DNA from: Dugong dugon
Taxonomy: Eukaryota > Chordata > Mammalia > Sirenia > Dugongidae
Direction: 5' to 3'
Assembly (NCBI GenBank): GCA_030035585.1
Contig: CM057461.1
Span: forward strand, 2,395,001 to 2,459,000
Length of the DNA stretch: 64,000 nt
A model generated the notes under the pieces. It was given only the letters and a program-made list of their open reading frames with translations, made no database searches and was not told where the DNA came from. Position numbers and translations under genes: made by a program. Positions 44,212-55,649 of this stretch are shown here, piece by piece. The first letter of the stretch is position 1. The number at the start of each line of letters is the position of its first letter.

Positions 44212-44648
44212 TCTTGTTAGTTGCCATCAAGTCAGCTCTGACTCATGGCGACCTTATGTCCTGTGCCATCTTCACAATCATGGGTATTGTTGAGCCCATT
44301 GTCACAGCCACTGTCAATCCACCTCATCGAGGCTTTCCCTCATTTTCACTGACCCTCCACTTTGCCAAACATGATGTCCTTCTTCAGCAATTGGTCCCTC
44401 ATGATAATGCATCCAAAGTAAGCGAGTCAAAGTCTTGGACCATATTCTGTGATCCATGGGATTTTCATTGACTAATTTTTGGAAGCAGATCACCAGGCCT
44501 TTCTTTATAGTTTGTCTTGGCCTGGAAGCTCTGCTGAAACCTGTCCACCACAGGTGACCCTGCCGGCATTTGAAATATTCGTGGCATAGCTTCCAGCATC
44601 ACAGCAACAAGCAAGTCCCCACAGTACACCTCACTGGTAGACAGGTGA
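44212..44648 (-). mobile_element. Internally deleted RTE derivative, different joint
   Basis: On the minus strand, a 5' leader (ttgttgctgtgatgctggaa, ggacaggtttcagcagagct, aagaaaggcctggtgatctg) joins a longer RTE 3' part. That part starts near 44434 in the ORF2 C-terminal region (catcatgtttggcaaagtgg) and runs to the tail. Compared with the copies at 28.9 and 36.7 kb it keeps about 150 bp more of the 3' end and loses the end of the leader, so the deletion is independent. Confidence 0.82.
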
Positions 44649-45475
44649 CGGCTGGACCAATAGGGACCATGTTCCCTTCCTGAAACATTTCAACCCTAAG
44701 CAGAGGTGTGCCTCCCCCTCTCTCACCAGTTTCCATCAGAGTTAGTCAGAAGAGCAGGTCCCGAGTAACAATCTTCTCCTCGCTACCCCAGGAGAGCCTT
44801 TCCAGAATCGCAGTGATCACAATACATAGGTTCACCTTAGCTTCTAGTTGACTGAACCTTTTTCTCTCCCCAACTCTTGCAGGCTGGGTCATGTTTACAT
44901 CACTCAGAGAAAAGTTATTTGCACCTAGCCGGTGCCATATAAATATTCAGGGAGTTAATTATTTGATACAATTCAGCCTAACACATGGGGTATTGCTTGC
45001 TGCTGTCCTGTGAAATGGGGACACTATTCCTAAGAAGGAAAGAAAAAAAAAAAAGTGGGTACACTTTAATGTACTCATCAGCTTGTTCTTTCGAATTTCT
45101 CCTACCAAATGAACCCCAGAAAGTCAGCTTCAACTGAAAACCAGATCTCCAATGGTAAGAAAGATGAGCTGAGGAAAGAGAATAAGCAACTCAACTGTTT
45201 AAACATTTATATTGCATTCCTAATGCTCCAAGTTAAAGTCCGAGCTATTATTGTAATTGGATTTAATAAGGACAGAGAATTGTCTAGAGTTTTGTTCCTT
45301 GCTTGCACCGCATGTGAAAATAAGACGCATACGCTCCCTCCCTCTCCACCAAATGAGTAAGGGTCCTATCTCATAATTTGGGGACAGACTCATTTATATC
45401 ATAACGTGTCACATTCTGTTTGCTCCCCTGAATAACTGATGTGAACGTTTAGCACTAAAGATAAAAAACGGAAAC
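44649..45475. other. No gene seen
   Basis: Unassigned, with an A run near 45042-45053. Confidence 0.5.
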
Positions 45476-45671
45476 CCTGTTGTCTTCAAGTTGATTCTGA
45501 CTCACAGCGACCCTCTAGGACAGAGCGGAACTGCCCCATAGGGCTCCCAAGGCTGTAATCTTTATGGAAGCAGACTGCCACATCTTTCTCCCACAGAGTG
45601 GCTAGTGGTTTCGAACCACCAACCTTTTGGTTAGCAGCCAAGTGCTTGACCACTGTATCACCAGGGCTCCA
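45476..45671 (-). mobile_element. AfroSINE, long-body type, antisense
   Basis: cttcaagttgattctgactc, ggctgtaatctttatggaag, gagtggctagtggtttcgaa, tagcagccaagtgcttgacc, atcaccagggctcc. Confidence 0.93.
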
Positions 45672-45888
45672 TAGCACTACCAATGAAGTCACTTTATTCT
45701 GGCTGTTAGTCGCAGTCAGGATTCTTATGGGGGCAGTGTCTATCAAACCGTCTGTGAAGGACCAGCATGAGGTGATATTACGAGACTTCATTTGATTTTT
45801 CTAAACCATTATCAGACTTGTAGCAGCCCTTGGAGACTGCTATGCATCTGAGTTTCCTTCTCAATTAATAGCATTTTCCCACTTCTGA

Positions 45889-46080
45889 AGTCCCTGGGAG
45901 GTGCAAATGTTTCACGTGCTCAGCTGCTAGCCAAAAGGTTGGAGGTTCCAGTCCACTCAGAGGCATCTCAGAAGATCTGGGATCTACTTCTGAAAAATCA
46001 GCCACTGAAAACCCTACGGAGCCCAGTTCTACCCCAACACACAGGGGGTCACCATGAGTCAGAGCTGACTGACAAAAACT
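45889..46080 (+). mobile_element. AfroSINE, short-body type, sense
   Basis: agtccctgggaggtgcaaat, tagccaaaaggttggaggtt, a six-base loss in the agaaaggcc block, then gagtcagagctgactgac. Confidence 0.92.
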
Positions 46081-47373
46081 GTTCCCCCCATTTTTATTAA
46101 TATTTAATATTTCAGAAGGAATAGAAACCAAAGAATGGAAATATCACCAATGGTGTTTGAACCTTGGTGCGCTCAGAAACAATCAATAATCACGTCCATC
46201 TCAATGCAAGCAGGTGTGCCGACTGGATTTCCCTGAAAGCACACCTAACTGTCAGCTTCTGAGATGAAGGAAGAATCTGGTTTGCTTATTCATTTTCTAC
46301 CAACATTTACTGGTGACTACGACGTGCCAGGTGTGACGTCCAGCACAGATGATACAGAAATGAATCAACACAGCCCCACTGTGCCCCTCTGGCCCGGCAC
46401 AGATGCGGGTAACCAGGTGCAAACCACACTCCTCGGTCTGTGTGAACCCTGTCAGGGGCCGAACGCAGGGCCTGGAATGGAATCTTGGACTCTCTCATCC
46501 AGGGCTAATTCTTCTCGGGCTTTCAAGAAGCAAAGACATGAAGCAAAGACCTCGAAACCTTCACTCCCTGACTTCACATCACATTTCTATCGATCGGATT
46601 CCAAGCAGTGCTATCCTGGAGCAACATCTTACCACTGGCAGAGCTGGGGCTCATTCCGAACCACCCTTCAAAGACTCAGCAGCAAAATGCAGGGTGATGA
46701 CGGCCTCACCTTTCCCCCATTTCTTTCCTTCCTCCAGCTCTTCCTGGCTACTACCTGGCTGTGCACTTTGCGATGCCCCCCACGGAATCAAATGCGCCCC
46801 TCAGGCCTCATGTGAACGAAAGCAGGCGCGGATTTAAAAATCATTTCACAAGAAAAATCGCCCCAAGCCCTGTGTCTTAAGCAAGATGTTAAAGAGTGAC
46901 AGGGGAGGCTGAGCCGGGTGCCAGGGAGCCACCTGCCCCTCCTCCGCCACCTGACTGGGCTGCCTTTGCTGTCTCATCTTCTCCCCATTAAAGCAGACAC
47001 TTGTTCTAAAGGAAACCCCGGGGGTGTGGGCTAGGGGAGCAGCGTGGAGCCCCGGCGGATGCAGGCGAGGGGTGCAGCGTTCCTGTGAGCGTGGAGCCTG
47101 TGCTTTGTGGCTCACTCCGCACTGAGATCAAGGGCGACGGAGCCCTCAATTGCCATCACAAGGGGATCAGAGTAATTGTCTTTCTGGTACCAGTTAGGCT
47201 GTTGGTCAGAGCTACACGTCGCAAAGGCACGGTGGGACTGCGCCCAGAGTGTGCCAGCAGCAGGTGGGCCAGGTCCTAAGCGGAGGGCTGGATGCTGGGG
47301 TCCTGGGCTCACTGGAGAAGCACCTCGGGGAGCTGGTCCTTTGTGGGTTTCCTACCAGCCCAACCCTTGTTTG
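46081..47373. other. No gene seen; faint L2/MIR trace
   Basis: 46285-46370 (tactggtgactacgacgtgc, cagatgatacagaaatgaat) resembles an old L2/MIR-type sequence. The 183-codon frame at 46264-46815 starts inside it and matches no protein I know. 47040-47180 is single-copy. Confidence 0.4.
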
Positions 47374-47580
47374 GAGGCCCGGGGTGGTGCAAATGTTAAC
47401 GTGCCGGCTGCTAACCAAAAGGCTGGAGGTTTGAGTCCACCCATGGAACCTCAGAAGAAAGGCCTGGCAATCTACTTCCAAAAAATCAGCCACTGAAAAC
47501 CCCACAGAGCACGGTTCTACTCCGTCACACATGGGGTTGCCAGGAGTTGGAACTGACTTGATGGCCACTGGTTTGGTTGG
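47374..47580 (+). mobile_element. AfroSINE, short-body type, sense
   Basis: aggcccggggtggtgcaaat, ctaaccaaaaggctggaggt, cagaagaaaggcctggcaat, gagttggaactgacttgatg and a T-rich end. Confidence 0.92.
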
Positions 47581-47639
47581 GTTTCCTCTTGTCTGGGGGA
47601 GAAAATGCAGCAAAGTGAGGCAGCCCGGATGACCAGGAC

Positions 47640-47790
47640 AGAGCGGCTCGACCACCTACCAGCCGTGTGGGCTTGGGCAGCGACCCGGCCTCTACAGGCC
47701 TCAGTTTCCCCATCTGCAAAGTGAGGGCAACAATCGCAGGCACCTCAGAGAGCAGAGGATTCAATGAACAGATGGGCGTGGGCACGGCCG
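47640..47790 (+). mobile_element. MIR fragment
   Basis: gaccacctaccagccgtgtg, gcctcagtttccccatctgc and a diverged 3' half. Confidence 0.65.
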
Positions 47791-47867
47791 AGGCGTCTGC
47801 CCGCTGCAACTTCACTGCCAGTGTTCCCGCTCCTTAAATTCACACTTACGAACAGTTAACCTGGCGG

Positions 47868-47920
47868 ACCAGCGACCATGAGGATGGCACATGACCGGGC
47901 TACGTTTCGTTCGCGACAAA
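47868..47920 (+). mobile_element. RTE 3' tail scrap
   Basis: cgaccatgaggatggcacat then gaccgggctacgtttcgttc matches the RTE tail. Both ends are missing. Confidence 0.7.
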
Positions 47921-47949
47921 AACCACACAGCACAGGGAGCAGGGCGTCA

Positions 47950-48120
47950 CCACTCGTGTTGGGCTTGTGACTCTCTGTGGTGGGGGCGGTTCCTGGCCAC
48001 TGAAGGGTGCTCAGCAGCATCTCTGGCCTCTGCCCACTGGAGGCCAGTAGTACCCCTGCCCCAAGTCACAGCAGCCCAAAATGTCTCCAGGCATCACCCC
48101 ATGTCCCCCAGCTGAGACGG
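47950..48120 (-). mobile_element. MER5-type hAT MITE, antisense
   Basis: ctcagcagcatctctggcct, ctgcccactggaggccagta and aaaatgtctccaggcatcac are the MER5A middle in reverse. Both tips are eroded. Confidence 0.8.
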
Positions 48121-49805
48121 AGCGAAAGTGAAGGATGGTCACCGAGCACCAGGGGTGAATGTCTCTAACAAAAAGGTGGAACGGCCGATTTGGAATCTCA
48201 TTTCGGAAGTAAATGTGTCTCTGCCGGTCATGGAGGAAACCACAGGCTGCCATCTGACTATCCAACAGGGGGCCTCTGAGAAAGGAACCCACTGGATTTT
48301 AGTTTAGAGCCGCCCCAGGTCACATGCAGACACAGCACCCCAAGGGGAGCCCCAGGCTGCCCCCCATGGCTCTCAGCCCCCAGTCGCCCCTACCAGAATG
48401 AGTTCCCCAGTGTCAGGTGCAGGGGGCTTGCAGGGCATGAACCCTGACTCTGGGGCTCCAGGGTCTTTTCAAATACCAGGCAATAATGAGGCCCCATTCT
48501 GAGAATGTGCCACCGTGCCCAGGGAGGGGCCCCTGCAGCCCGGGGCTGGCGAGAGGGGTGAGTGGGGGGGGGGGGGGGAGGGCAGCCCCGCTGAAGCTCA
48601 AGCAGAAAGCAGGTGGGGAAGCCTTTTCCACAGAGCACCGGACCCCAAGGAAGGGCCTTCTCGGTCAGCCCACGCACAGCCCTCCCAGTGTTTTCTCCCC
48701 CCAGGGGAGAGAGAAAGACACATGGAGTTCAAATGTCAACGTGCCTTTTCAACGTGAGAACAACAGGCCATACCCAGTAGATTAAAAAAAAAATCCCAGG
48801 ATCTGCCTTATACTCAGACTCACCTGACACGTTGAACGACGTTAAGAAACGTTAAGTGAGAATTAGATTCATTCAGGATGCACCTCGTCACATTCTGGAC
48901 TCAGGTACTCTCAGGCCAAATCCTGTGCCCAGAGTGACAACTGATGGAGATGCATGGCCGTGTCCCTCCCCAGGACACAGGGAGACTGGGCACAGGGGAT
49001 GAATCTGTCCTCCTCACACCCGGAACACCCCCACTCTCCCGATTCACGACCCAACTGTCTGCTCATTCAAGGAAAATACTGGGGCTGCTTTTGTCAAAAG
49101 ATATTTTGCTTTCACCTTTAGTGACATCAGTTGGTCGCTGCTTTCCTCCCAAATACCTGCTTTTATTTCCCTGTGTCCTTATCTTAGAGGCAGTCCCTCA
49201 CATCTGCATGAAATCTGCACCCCAAAGTGTCACTTTCAGACACCGGTCAGCTCTGGCCACGCTCACGTCACTCTGCAGAGACCTCTGAGCAGACAGCTTC
49301 CTACTTTGCTCTCCACCGAGCCTCTTACTTCCCCCAAAGAACCTCAAGCTGATCACACGTCCAGTTTCTTAAAGCAAGTGGTGCCACCACCATCGGCCCC
49401 ACATGCCCGTGCAGCCTGTGCAGGAGCGTGTGGCCACAGCTGCCTCCTGCCCGCATGTTGGCAGGGATCACTGGGAGAGGGCTGCTCACAGCAGGCACAG
49501 CCCATCTGATTCCCCACCATGCCAGGCTGGCCTCTTGGGTAAAACCAAATCATTAAAAGAATATTTATGTATGTCAAATCATCTCTGACCTCCAGCACGC
49601 TTTCCGTGGTTGTATTTTAAGGCGACTCTCAGTGCTTTTACTCGAGAAAATGCCCCTAAACCTTCGCACGGAGCCACCCTCATTGTGTTTTCTGTAGAAA
49701 CGCGAGACTGTTGTCTGTTAGATTATTTGGTGCCCCAACCCAGGAGACCCAAGAGGTGAAAATTCTTTTAGAAGTAAGTCTTGCTTAGGGTATTTTCTGC
49801 CAGGA
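48121..49805. other. No gene seen; 15-G run
   Basis: 1.7 kb unassigned. 48564-48578 is an uninterrupted run of 15 G. Short frames around it overlap in several phases and are not credible. Confidence 0.45.
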
Positions 49806-49915
49806 AAATAAAAGAAAGGATGGATGGAAGGGAGGGGAAGAGAGGAGAGGGGAGGGAGGGAGGGAAGAAGATAGGAGGGGAAAAAGGAAGACAAGGAGGG
49901 GAGGGAGGGGGACGT
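49806..49915. repeat. GA/GGA purine tract
   Basis: About 110 bp almost entirely purine (ggaagggaggggaagagagg and similar). Confidence 0.92.
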
Positions 49916-50346
49916 TCTCGTTTATGAAGTACAGAACTATTTTAGCTAGTCATATTTCCCTCTACCCTTTGGATGCCAGGAAGCTCACCACCAGGTGTGA
50001 GGCTCGCTTGCCCCCTTGCGCAGGCCTGCAAGGCATGGGGGGGCTATAGGCAGTTCACCTCTAGTGCTTTTCTATGTCACATGTGGTTGCCTGGCTTCTC
50101 TTGTTCTTCATTTTACTTTTTCATTCATGGTGCTCTGCTCCGAGCAACCCTCACATGAACAAACGGTCACAGATGTGGGAGTACCAAATGGCCTGGCTCT
50201 GTTTTGCTGTTTAAAGCGAACACAAGTAAGTTTGCACATAAACTTACAGAGTAAAATTGTGCAGCTGGAGGGGTAGAGATAGCATTTTCACCTACCACGC
50301 AGGTGCGAAGAGAGCATTTTCCACCACAGAAACCTGACCAAACCCA
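49916..50346. other. No gene seen
   Basis: Nothing recognised. Confidence 0.5.
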
Positions 50347-50506
50347 AAAACCAAACTCGTTGCCATCGAGTGGATCCCGACTCCAAGCGACCCCACAGGA
50401 CAGAGCGGACCTGCCCCACAGGGTTTCCAAGGAGTGGCTGGTGGATTCCAACTGCCGACCTTTTGGTTAGCGGCCAAGCCCTTAACCACTGCGCCACCAG
50501 GGCTCC
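50347..50506 (-). mobile_element. AfroSINE, compact type, antisense
   Basis: actcgttgccatcgagtgga, gcccc-acagggtttccaagg joint, ttttggttagcggccaagcc, gcgccaccagggctcc. It is among the best-preserved copies. Confidence 0.94.
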
Positions 50507-50617
50507 ACAGAAATCTGACACTGTATCTCAGTCCTCTTTCAATGAAGTGGAAAAAAAAAATCTAGCTATTTGTTTTTACCATTTTCTTTAACCAAAAACA
50601 ACCTTTGAACCAGGTGC

Positions 50618-50745
50618 CACAGACCTAAAGAACCACCTCAGCCTCGACAGAAGTCAGCCAAAGACACCTTTGGGAAAGCCGGAATGAGACATCCAGAAAT
50701 GTTAACGACTTAGAAATGGATGCTTCCAAGTTACTCTCCAGAAAA
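50618..50745 (+). repeat. Unnamed dispersed repeat, copy A
   Basis: Blocks accacctcagcctcgacaga, cacctttgggaaagc, acatccagaaatg and gatgcttccaagttactctc pair in order with the copy at 52528-52672. No family recognised. Confidence 0.6.
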
Positions 50746-51480
50746 AAGTCAGGCAAGACCTCAGGTCATGAAATACAAAAAACACGGCACAGTGAGAGCG
50801 GGTTTTGAAGTTAAATTGAACTTCTGTGCTGCCGGCTCTCACTGGGGCCTGGCGGAGTGTGTGCTGGAATGGATTTAATTGTCTGCTGTGTGCTGGTCCC
50901 TCAGGTTAGATAGTCCAGATCAATTGCCTTTTTTCTGGTTCACTGCTTAGCTATCTCATTCTTTCTTTCTTTCTTTTTTTTTTTTTTTGCTCTACTTCAT
51001 TTGCACAAGTTTGACCAAGACATTGTGAGATGCCATCAGGAGCCTGGAAAATGTGATGCCCGTTACTCACACACGAACCAAGGAGCAAGGGTCCTGGCAG
51101 ATGGGCTCAGCCGGAGCCGCTTACTTTACACGGTCGCCTCCCTCAGAGGAGCTGGGGGAACAGGGACACGGTCTCACAGGCGCAATGGTGCAAGATCACA
51201 GCTGCCCAGCTTTACCCGGGGTCACTTACCTAGAAAGAAGAGAAGAGAGAACTTTCATTAGCTGAGTCTAGCTGTCTGTCCACTTGCAACCCTAACTGTA
51301 GTTATAACAATGAATATTCTAGGACCACCTTTTAATTTGTGTAGCGTGTTGTAATTTCCAAAACCACCACGCAGCTCCCTCCACTGTGTCTTCTGTAGAA
51401 ATGTGAAGAAGGCTCTCTGTGAAACCAGTCAGCGACCACAGAGGGGACTCAGGACGGAATCCGTCTTTTAGCAGTCACGG
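50746..51480. other. No gene seen; T run
   Basis: Unassigned apart from a TTTC/T-rich tract at 50959-50989. Confidence 0.5.
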
Positions 51481-51656
51481 TTGTCAACTGTCTTCCACTC
51501 AGCCCCTGACTCATGGGGACCCCACCCACAACAGAACAAAACGTCACCTGGTTCTGTGCCATCCCCATGATCGGTTGCAGATTGGACTGCTGTGACCCAT
51601 AGGGTTTTCATGGGCTGATTTTTGGAAGCAGATCACCAGGCCTTTCTTCCTAGTAA
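51481..51656 (-). mobile_element. tRNA-Gly-type SINE, 5'-truncated, antisense
   Basis: Tail tcccctgactcatggggac in reverse, tgatcggttgcagattggac, then cagatcaccaggcctttctt. The order fits the tRNA-Gly SINE body and tail. The head is missing. Confidence 0.78.
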
Positions 51657-52111
51657 CAGACCTGTGTGATCTTTGAGCCTCATGACAGCTCCATTGGACA
51701 ACCGGTGTCAGCGTGTTTGGGTCACAGAAAAACCCATGCTCGGAGGTTCTGAGAATCAGCGAGACAATAACAACTGTCAGCTGACCCCTCAGCCAGGCCC
51801 GTTCCCAACCCCATCATCCACCCATCTAACAAACTTGCTCCTAGCTGGGCCCCCAGGGGCGGGCAGGTGGCTGCGTAGGTACGAAGAGTGTGCGGGCCGC
51901 ACTTGGTTTGTCTCCAGCCCCCCAGGCTGTCTCTTCCTGTCACCTTCATCCCGCTCTTGTGCAAGCGGCTGGGCATGATAGCGCGGCGTCCACGTTATCT
52001 TATTGAGGTGCAGATCGAGAGAAACTATCAACATTGAAACGAGGGAGCTTTAAACGTGATGAAGCGAAGCTGTTGGAGTCAGGATGGTAGACCCTGGTAC
52101 CGCTTCCCTAC
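51657..52111. other. No gene seen
   Basis: Nothing recognised. Confidence 0.5.
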
Positions 52112-52162
52112 CCCGAGTCGGGCTGACTCCACCATGGCTAACAGCGACGAACAACAACAACG
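52112..52162 (+). mobile_element. SINE/RTE tail fragment
   Basis: cgagtcgggctgactccacc followed by cgacgaacaacaacaacg is only the shared tail. Confidence 0.65.
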
Positions 52163-52527
52163 TCTAAAAGATGGATTCCGTCTCCAGTCTCCTCTGTGGA
52201 CACTGACTAATTTCACAGAGAGCCTTCTTAACGTTTCCACAGAAAACAAAGGGGAGAGTGCCGTGTGGTTGTTTAGGAAAGTATTCCTAGAGCTCCGAGC
52301 ATAAGCAGACATGGGCTGTACTGGGCTCTAGAAAAACATAATTCTCATCCTAACCAGTAAAGACCTTAGAGATCATCTCGTATCTTTAGGAGAGAAAGCG
52401 TTCTCTCCACCATTGCGTGAGTGCTAGTCCCCATGGTTCAAGGGCTGTGGACACAGGGATAACTCAGCCTCTCGGGAGACTGGGTTCACCCAGTGGTAGT
52501 GCTGCAAAGCAAAGGTGCCCAAGCACC
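52163..52527. other. No gene seen
   Basis: Nothing recognised. Confidence 0.5.
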
Positions 52528-52672
52528 TCAGAACCACTTGCCACAAACGAAGAGGACAACCTCAGCCTCCCAAGACACAAACCCAAGGATCACTTTGGAA
52601 AAGCAAAAACGGATGCCCAGAAATGCTAAAGGTTTAGAAAGGGGTGTTTCCAGATCAATGTTCCAGAACTTT
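52528..52672 (+). repeat. Unnamed dispersed repeat, copy B
   Basis: gaaccacttgccacaaacga, tcactttggaaaagc, gatgcccagaaatgc and gggtgtttccagatcaatgt correspond in order to copy A at 50618-50745, with one insertion. Confidence 0.6.
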
Positions 52673-53128
52673 GAGAATAAGGCGCTTGCATTTCGTGTCT
52701 GCGTGCCAATAGTGCCCCGCGTCTACAGACACCTGAGCTCCCAAGTGCCAGGGTTCAGGCACTCTCCGTGCATTTCAGCACCGAGTGCATTCCAGATTCT
52801 GGGCGACGAGGCTGCAGACAAGTAATGGACAATCCAATAATTTCAGGACAACACGGTGTATAAAGACCAAAGATTGCCATTTGTAGAGAATGCCTCCATC
52901 TAACGCTACAGAAACACCATCAAACAGTCACACTTTGCATCATAAAACAACGTGCAACTCCCCACAGGGATTTCTCTGGCACGTCTTGAGGGGAAAGAAC
53001 ACAAATCGAAAAATGCATCGTTTCTGTCAGGAAAGAAAGTTACTCTGCAATCTCTTCCAGCATGTTAGGTACTAGATCCAAAGTACTGCATCGAAGTTGA
53101 ATTCCTTGAGTGTGATGATGCTCAGGTG
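52673..53128. other. No gene seen
   Basis: Nothing recognised. Confidence 0.5.
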
Positions 53129-53307
53129 GTTGTTGTCAGGAGCCATTGAGTTGGTTCCAACTCATAGTGACCCCCTGCACCACAGAATGAAACACTTCCC
53201 GGTCCTGCGCCATTCTCACAATTGTTGCTATGCTTGAGCCCACTGTTGCAGCCACTGTGTCAATCCAGCTCGTTGAAGGTCTTCTTCTTTTTCTCTGATC
53301 CTTTACT

Positions 53308-53760
53308 TTACCAAGCATGGTCCTTCTCCAGGGACTGATCCCTCCTGACAACATGTCCAAAGTCTGTGAGACATAGTCTTGCAATCCTTGCTTCTAAGGA
53401 GCATTTTGGTTGTACTTCTTCCAAGACAGATTTGTTCTTTCTTCCGGCAGTCCATGGTATATTCAATATTCTTCTCCAACACCACAAGTCAAAGGCGTCA
53501 ATTCTTCTGCCATCTTCCTTATTTATCGTCCAGCTTTTGCATGCATACGATGCAACTGAAAATACCATGGTTTGGGTCAGGCGCACCTTACTCTTCAAGG
53601 TGACATCTTTGCTTGTCAACACTTTAAAGAGGTATTTTGCAGCAGATTTGCCCAATCCAATGTGTCTTTTGATTTCTCGACTGCTGCTTCCATGGGTGTT
53701 GATTGTGGATCCAAGTAAAATAAAATCCCTAACAACTTCAATCTTTTCCCCATGTATCAT
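53308..53760 (-). pseudogene. RTE ORF2 C-terminal part
   Basis: A 150-codon open piece of the thumb and C-terminal region: EKIEVVRDFILLGSTINTHG, then KVRLTQTMVFSVASYACKSW, RRIDAFDLWCWRRILNIPWT and the conserved YACKSW/RRILN pattern shared by RTE and BovB ORF2 proteins. It begins about 50 codons after where YADD should be. No host function is implied. Confidence 0.9.
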
Positions 53761-53801
53761 GATGTTGCTTATTGGTCCAGTTGTTACAATTTTTCTTTTC
53801 T

Positions 53802-54113
53802 TTATTTTGAGGTGTAATCCATACTGAAGGCTCTTCCTCCAATTCCAATGCCCTGTTCTTCTTCATATTGTCCAGCTTCTCGGATTATTTGCTCAGCATA
53901 CAGGTTTAATAGGTATGGTGAAAGGATACAACCATGACGCACACCTATCCGGAATGTAAACCACGCAGTATCCCCTTGTTGTGTTCGAACAACTGCCTCT
54001 TGATCTATGTACAGGTTCCTCATGAGCACAATTAAATGTTCTGGAATTCCTATTCTTTGTAATTTTATCCATAATTTGTAATGACTGACACAGTCAAAAC
54101 TGATGAAGATCAA
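53802..54113 (-). pseudogene. RTE ORF2 palm, motif B part
   Basis: Includes LWIKLQRIGIPEHLIVLMRN, YIDQEAVVRTQQGDTAWF and motif B as GVRHGCILSPYLLNLY (the usual RQG reads RHG). The piece stops where the deletion removed motif C on one side and where the nested element begins on the other. Confidence 0.9.
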
Positions 54114-54833
54114 AGACTGCAGCCTTCAGTATGGATTATACTTCAACAAAAAGAAAACAAAAATCCTCACAACTGGACCAATAAGCAACATCATGATAAA
54201 CAGGGAAAAGATTGAGGTTGTCAAGGATTTCATTTTACCTGGATCCACAATCAACGTCCACAGACACAGAAGTTAAGAAATCAAAAGATGCACTGCATTG
54301 GGAAAATATGCTACAAAAGATGTCTTTAAAGTGTTGAAAAGCAAAGATGTCACCTTGAGGACTAAGATGTGCCTGACCCAAGCCATGGTGTTTCCAATCG
54401 CCTCACATGCATGCGAAAGCTGGACGATGAATAAGGAAGACCAAAGAAGAACTGACACCTTTGAATTGTGGTGTCGGGGAAGAATATTGAATATACCATG
54501 GGCTGCCAAAAGAACAAACAAATCTGTCTTGGAAGAAGTACAACCAGAGTGCTTCTTAGAAGCAAGGATGGTGAGACTACATCTCACATACTTTGGACAT
54601 GTTATTCAGGAGGGATCAGTCCCTGGAGAAGGACATCATGCTTGGTAAAGCAGAGGGTCAGCAAAAAAGAGGAAGACCCTCAAGGAGATGGACTGACACA
54701 GTGGCTGCAACAATGGACTTAAGCATAACAATGATTGTGAGGATGACGCAGGACCGGGCAGTGTTTCCTTCTGTTGCGCGTGGCGTCACTATGAGTTGGA
54801 ACTGACTCAACGGCACCTAACAACAACACCACC
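54099..54833 (+). mobile_element. RTE 3' half nested inside the larger RTE
   Basis: A 5'-truncated RTE copy in the opposite orientation. It starts just downstream of the reverse-transcriptase YADD region (gatgaagatcaaagactgca) and continues through the thumb and C-terminus (frame 54298-54648: KDVFKVLKSKDVTLRTKMCL ... YFGHVIQEGSV) to caacaacacc. The left flank acacagtcaaa (54088-54098) and right flank acacagttgaa (54834-54844) are a target duplication matching at 9 of 11 positions. It lies in the motif A codons of the host element and forms a long inverted repeat with 53129-53833. Confidence 0.92.
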
Positions 54834-55341
54834 ACACAGTTGAATGCCTTTGCAAAGTCAATGAACCACAGGTAAACATCCTTCTGGTATTCTCTGCTTT
54901 CAGCCAGGATCCATCTGACATCAGCAACGATATCCCTGGTTCCATGTCCTCTTCTGAATACAGCTTGAATTTCTGGCAGTTCCCTGTTGATATACTGCTG
55001 CAGCCACTTTTGAATGATCTTCAGGAAAATTTTACTTGCGTGTGGTATTAATGATATTGTTCGATAATTTCTGCATTCAGTGGGATCACCTTTCTTGGGA
55101 ATAGGCATAAATACAGAGCTCTTCCAGTCAGTTGACCAGGTAGCTGTCTCCAAATTTCTTGGTACAGATGAGTGAGTACTTCCAGAGCTGCATCTGTTTG
55201 TTGAAACATCTCAATTGATATTCCATCAGTTCCTGGAGCCTTGGTTTTCACCAATGCCTTCAGTGCAACTTGTACTTTTTCCTTCAGTACCATTGGTTCC
55301 TGCTTATCTTGTACCTCCTGAAATGGCTGAATGTCAACCAA
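54834..55341 (-). pseudogene. RTE ORF2 reverse transcriptase, fingers and motif A
   Basis: Two overlapping frames. 55048-55341 gives the N-terminal approach (ALVKTKAPGTDGISIEMFQQ). The lower part of 54719-55153 gives SSVFMPIPKKGDPTECRNYR, EIQAVFRRGHGTRDIVADVR and motif A FIDFAKAFNCV. The first motif A aspartate remains, while the usual second one is Asn. The frame then runs into the nested element, so its last third is antisense nonsense. Confidence 0.9.
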
Positions 55342-55649
55342 TTCTTTTTGGTATAGTGACTCTGTGTATCCCCTCTATCTTCTTTTGGTGCTTCCTGAGT
55401 TATTTAATATTTTCCTCATAGAATCCTTTAATATTGCAACTTGAGGGTTGAATTTTTTCTTCTGTTCTTTCAGCTTGAGAAATGCAGAGCATGTTCTTCC
55501 CTTTTGGTGTTCCATCTCCAGGTCTTTGCACATGTCATTGTAATACTTTATCTTGTCTTCTCGAGTTGCCCTTTGAAAACTTCTGTGCAGTTCTTGTACT
55601 TCATCATTTCTTCCTTTTCCTTTAGCTACTCAACGTTCAAGAGCAAGTT

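Noticed and set aside
46264..46837. 183- and 144-codon overlapping plus-strand frames
   Set aside because: Two phases are open together, starting in a probable old repeat. No domain or splice context seen.
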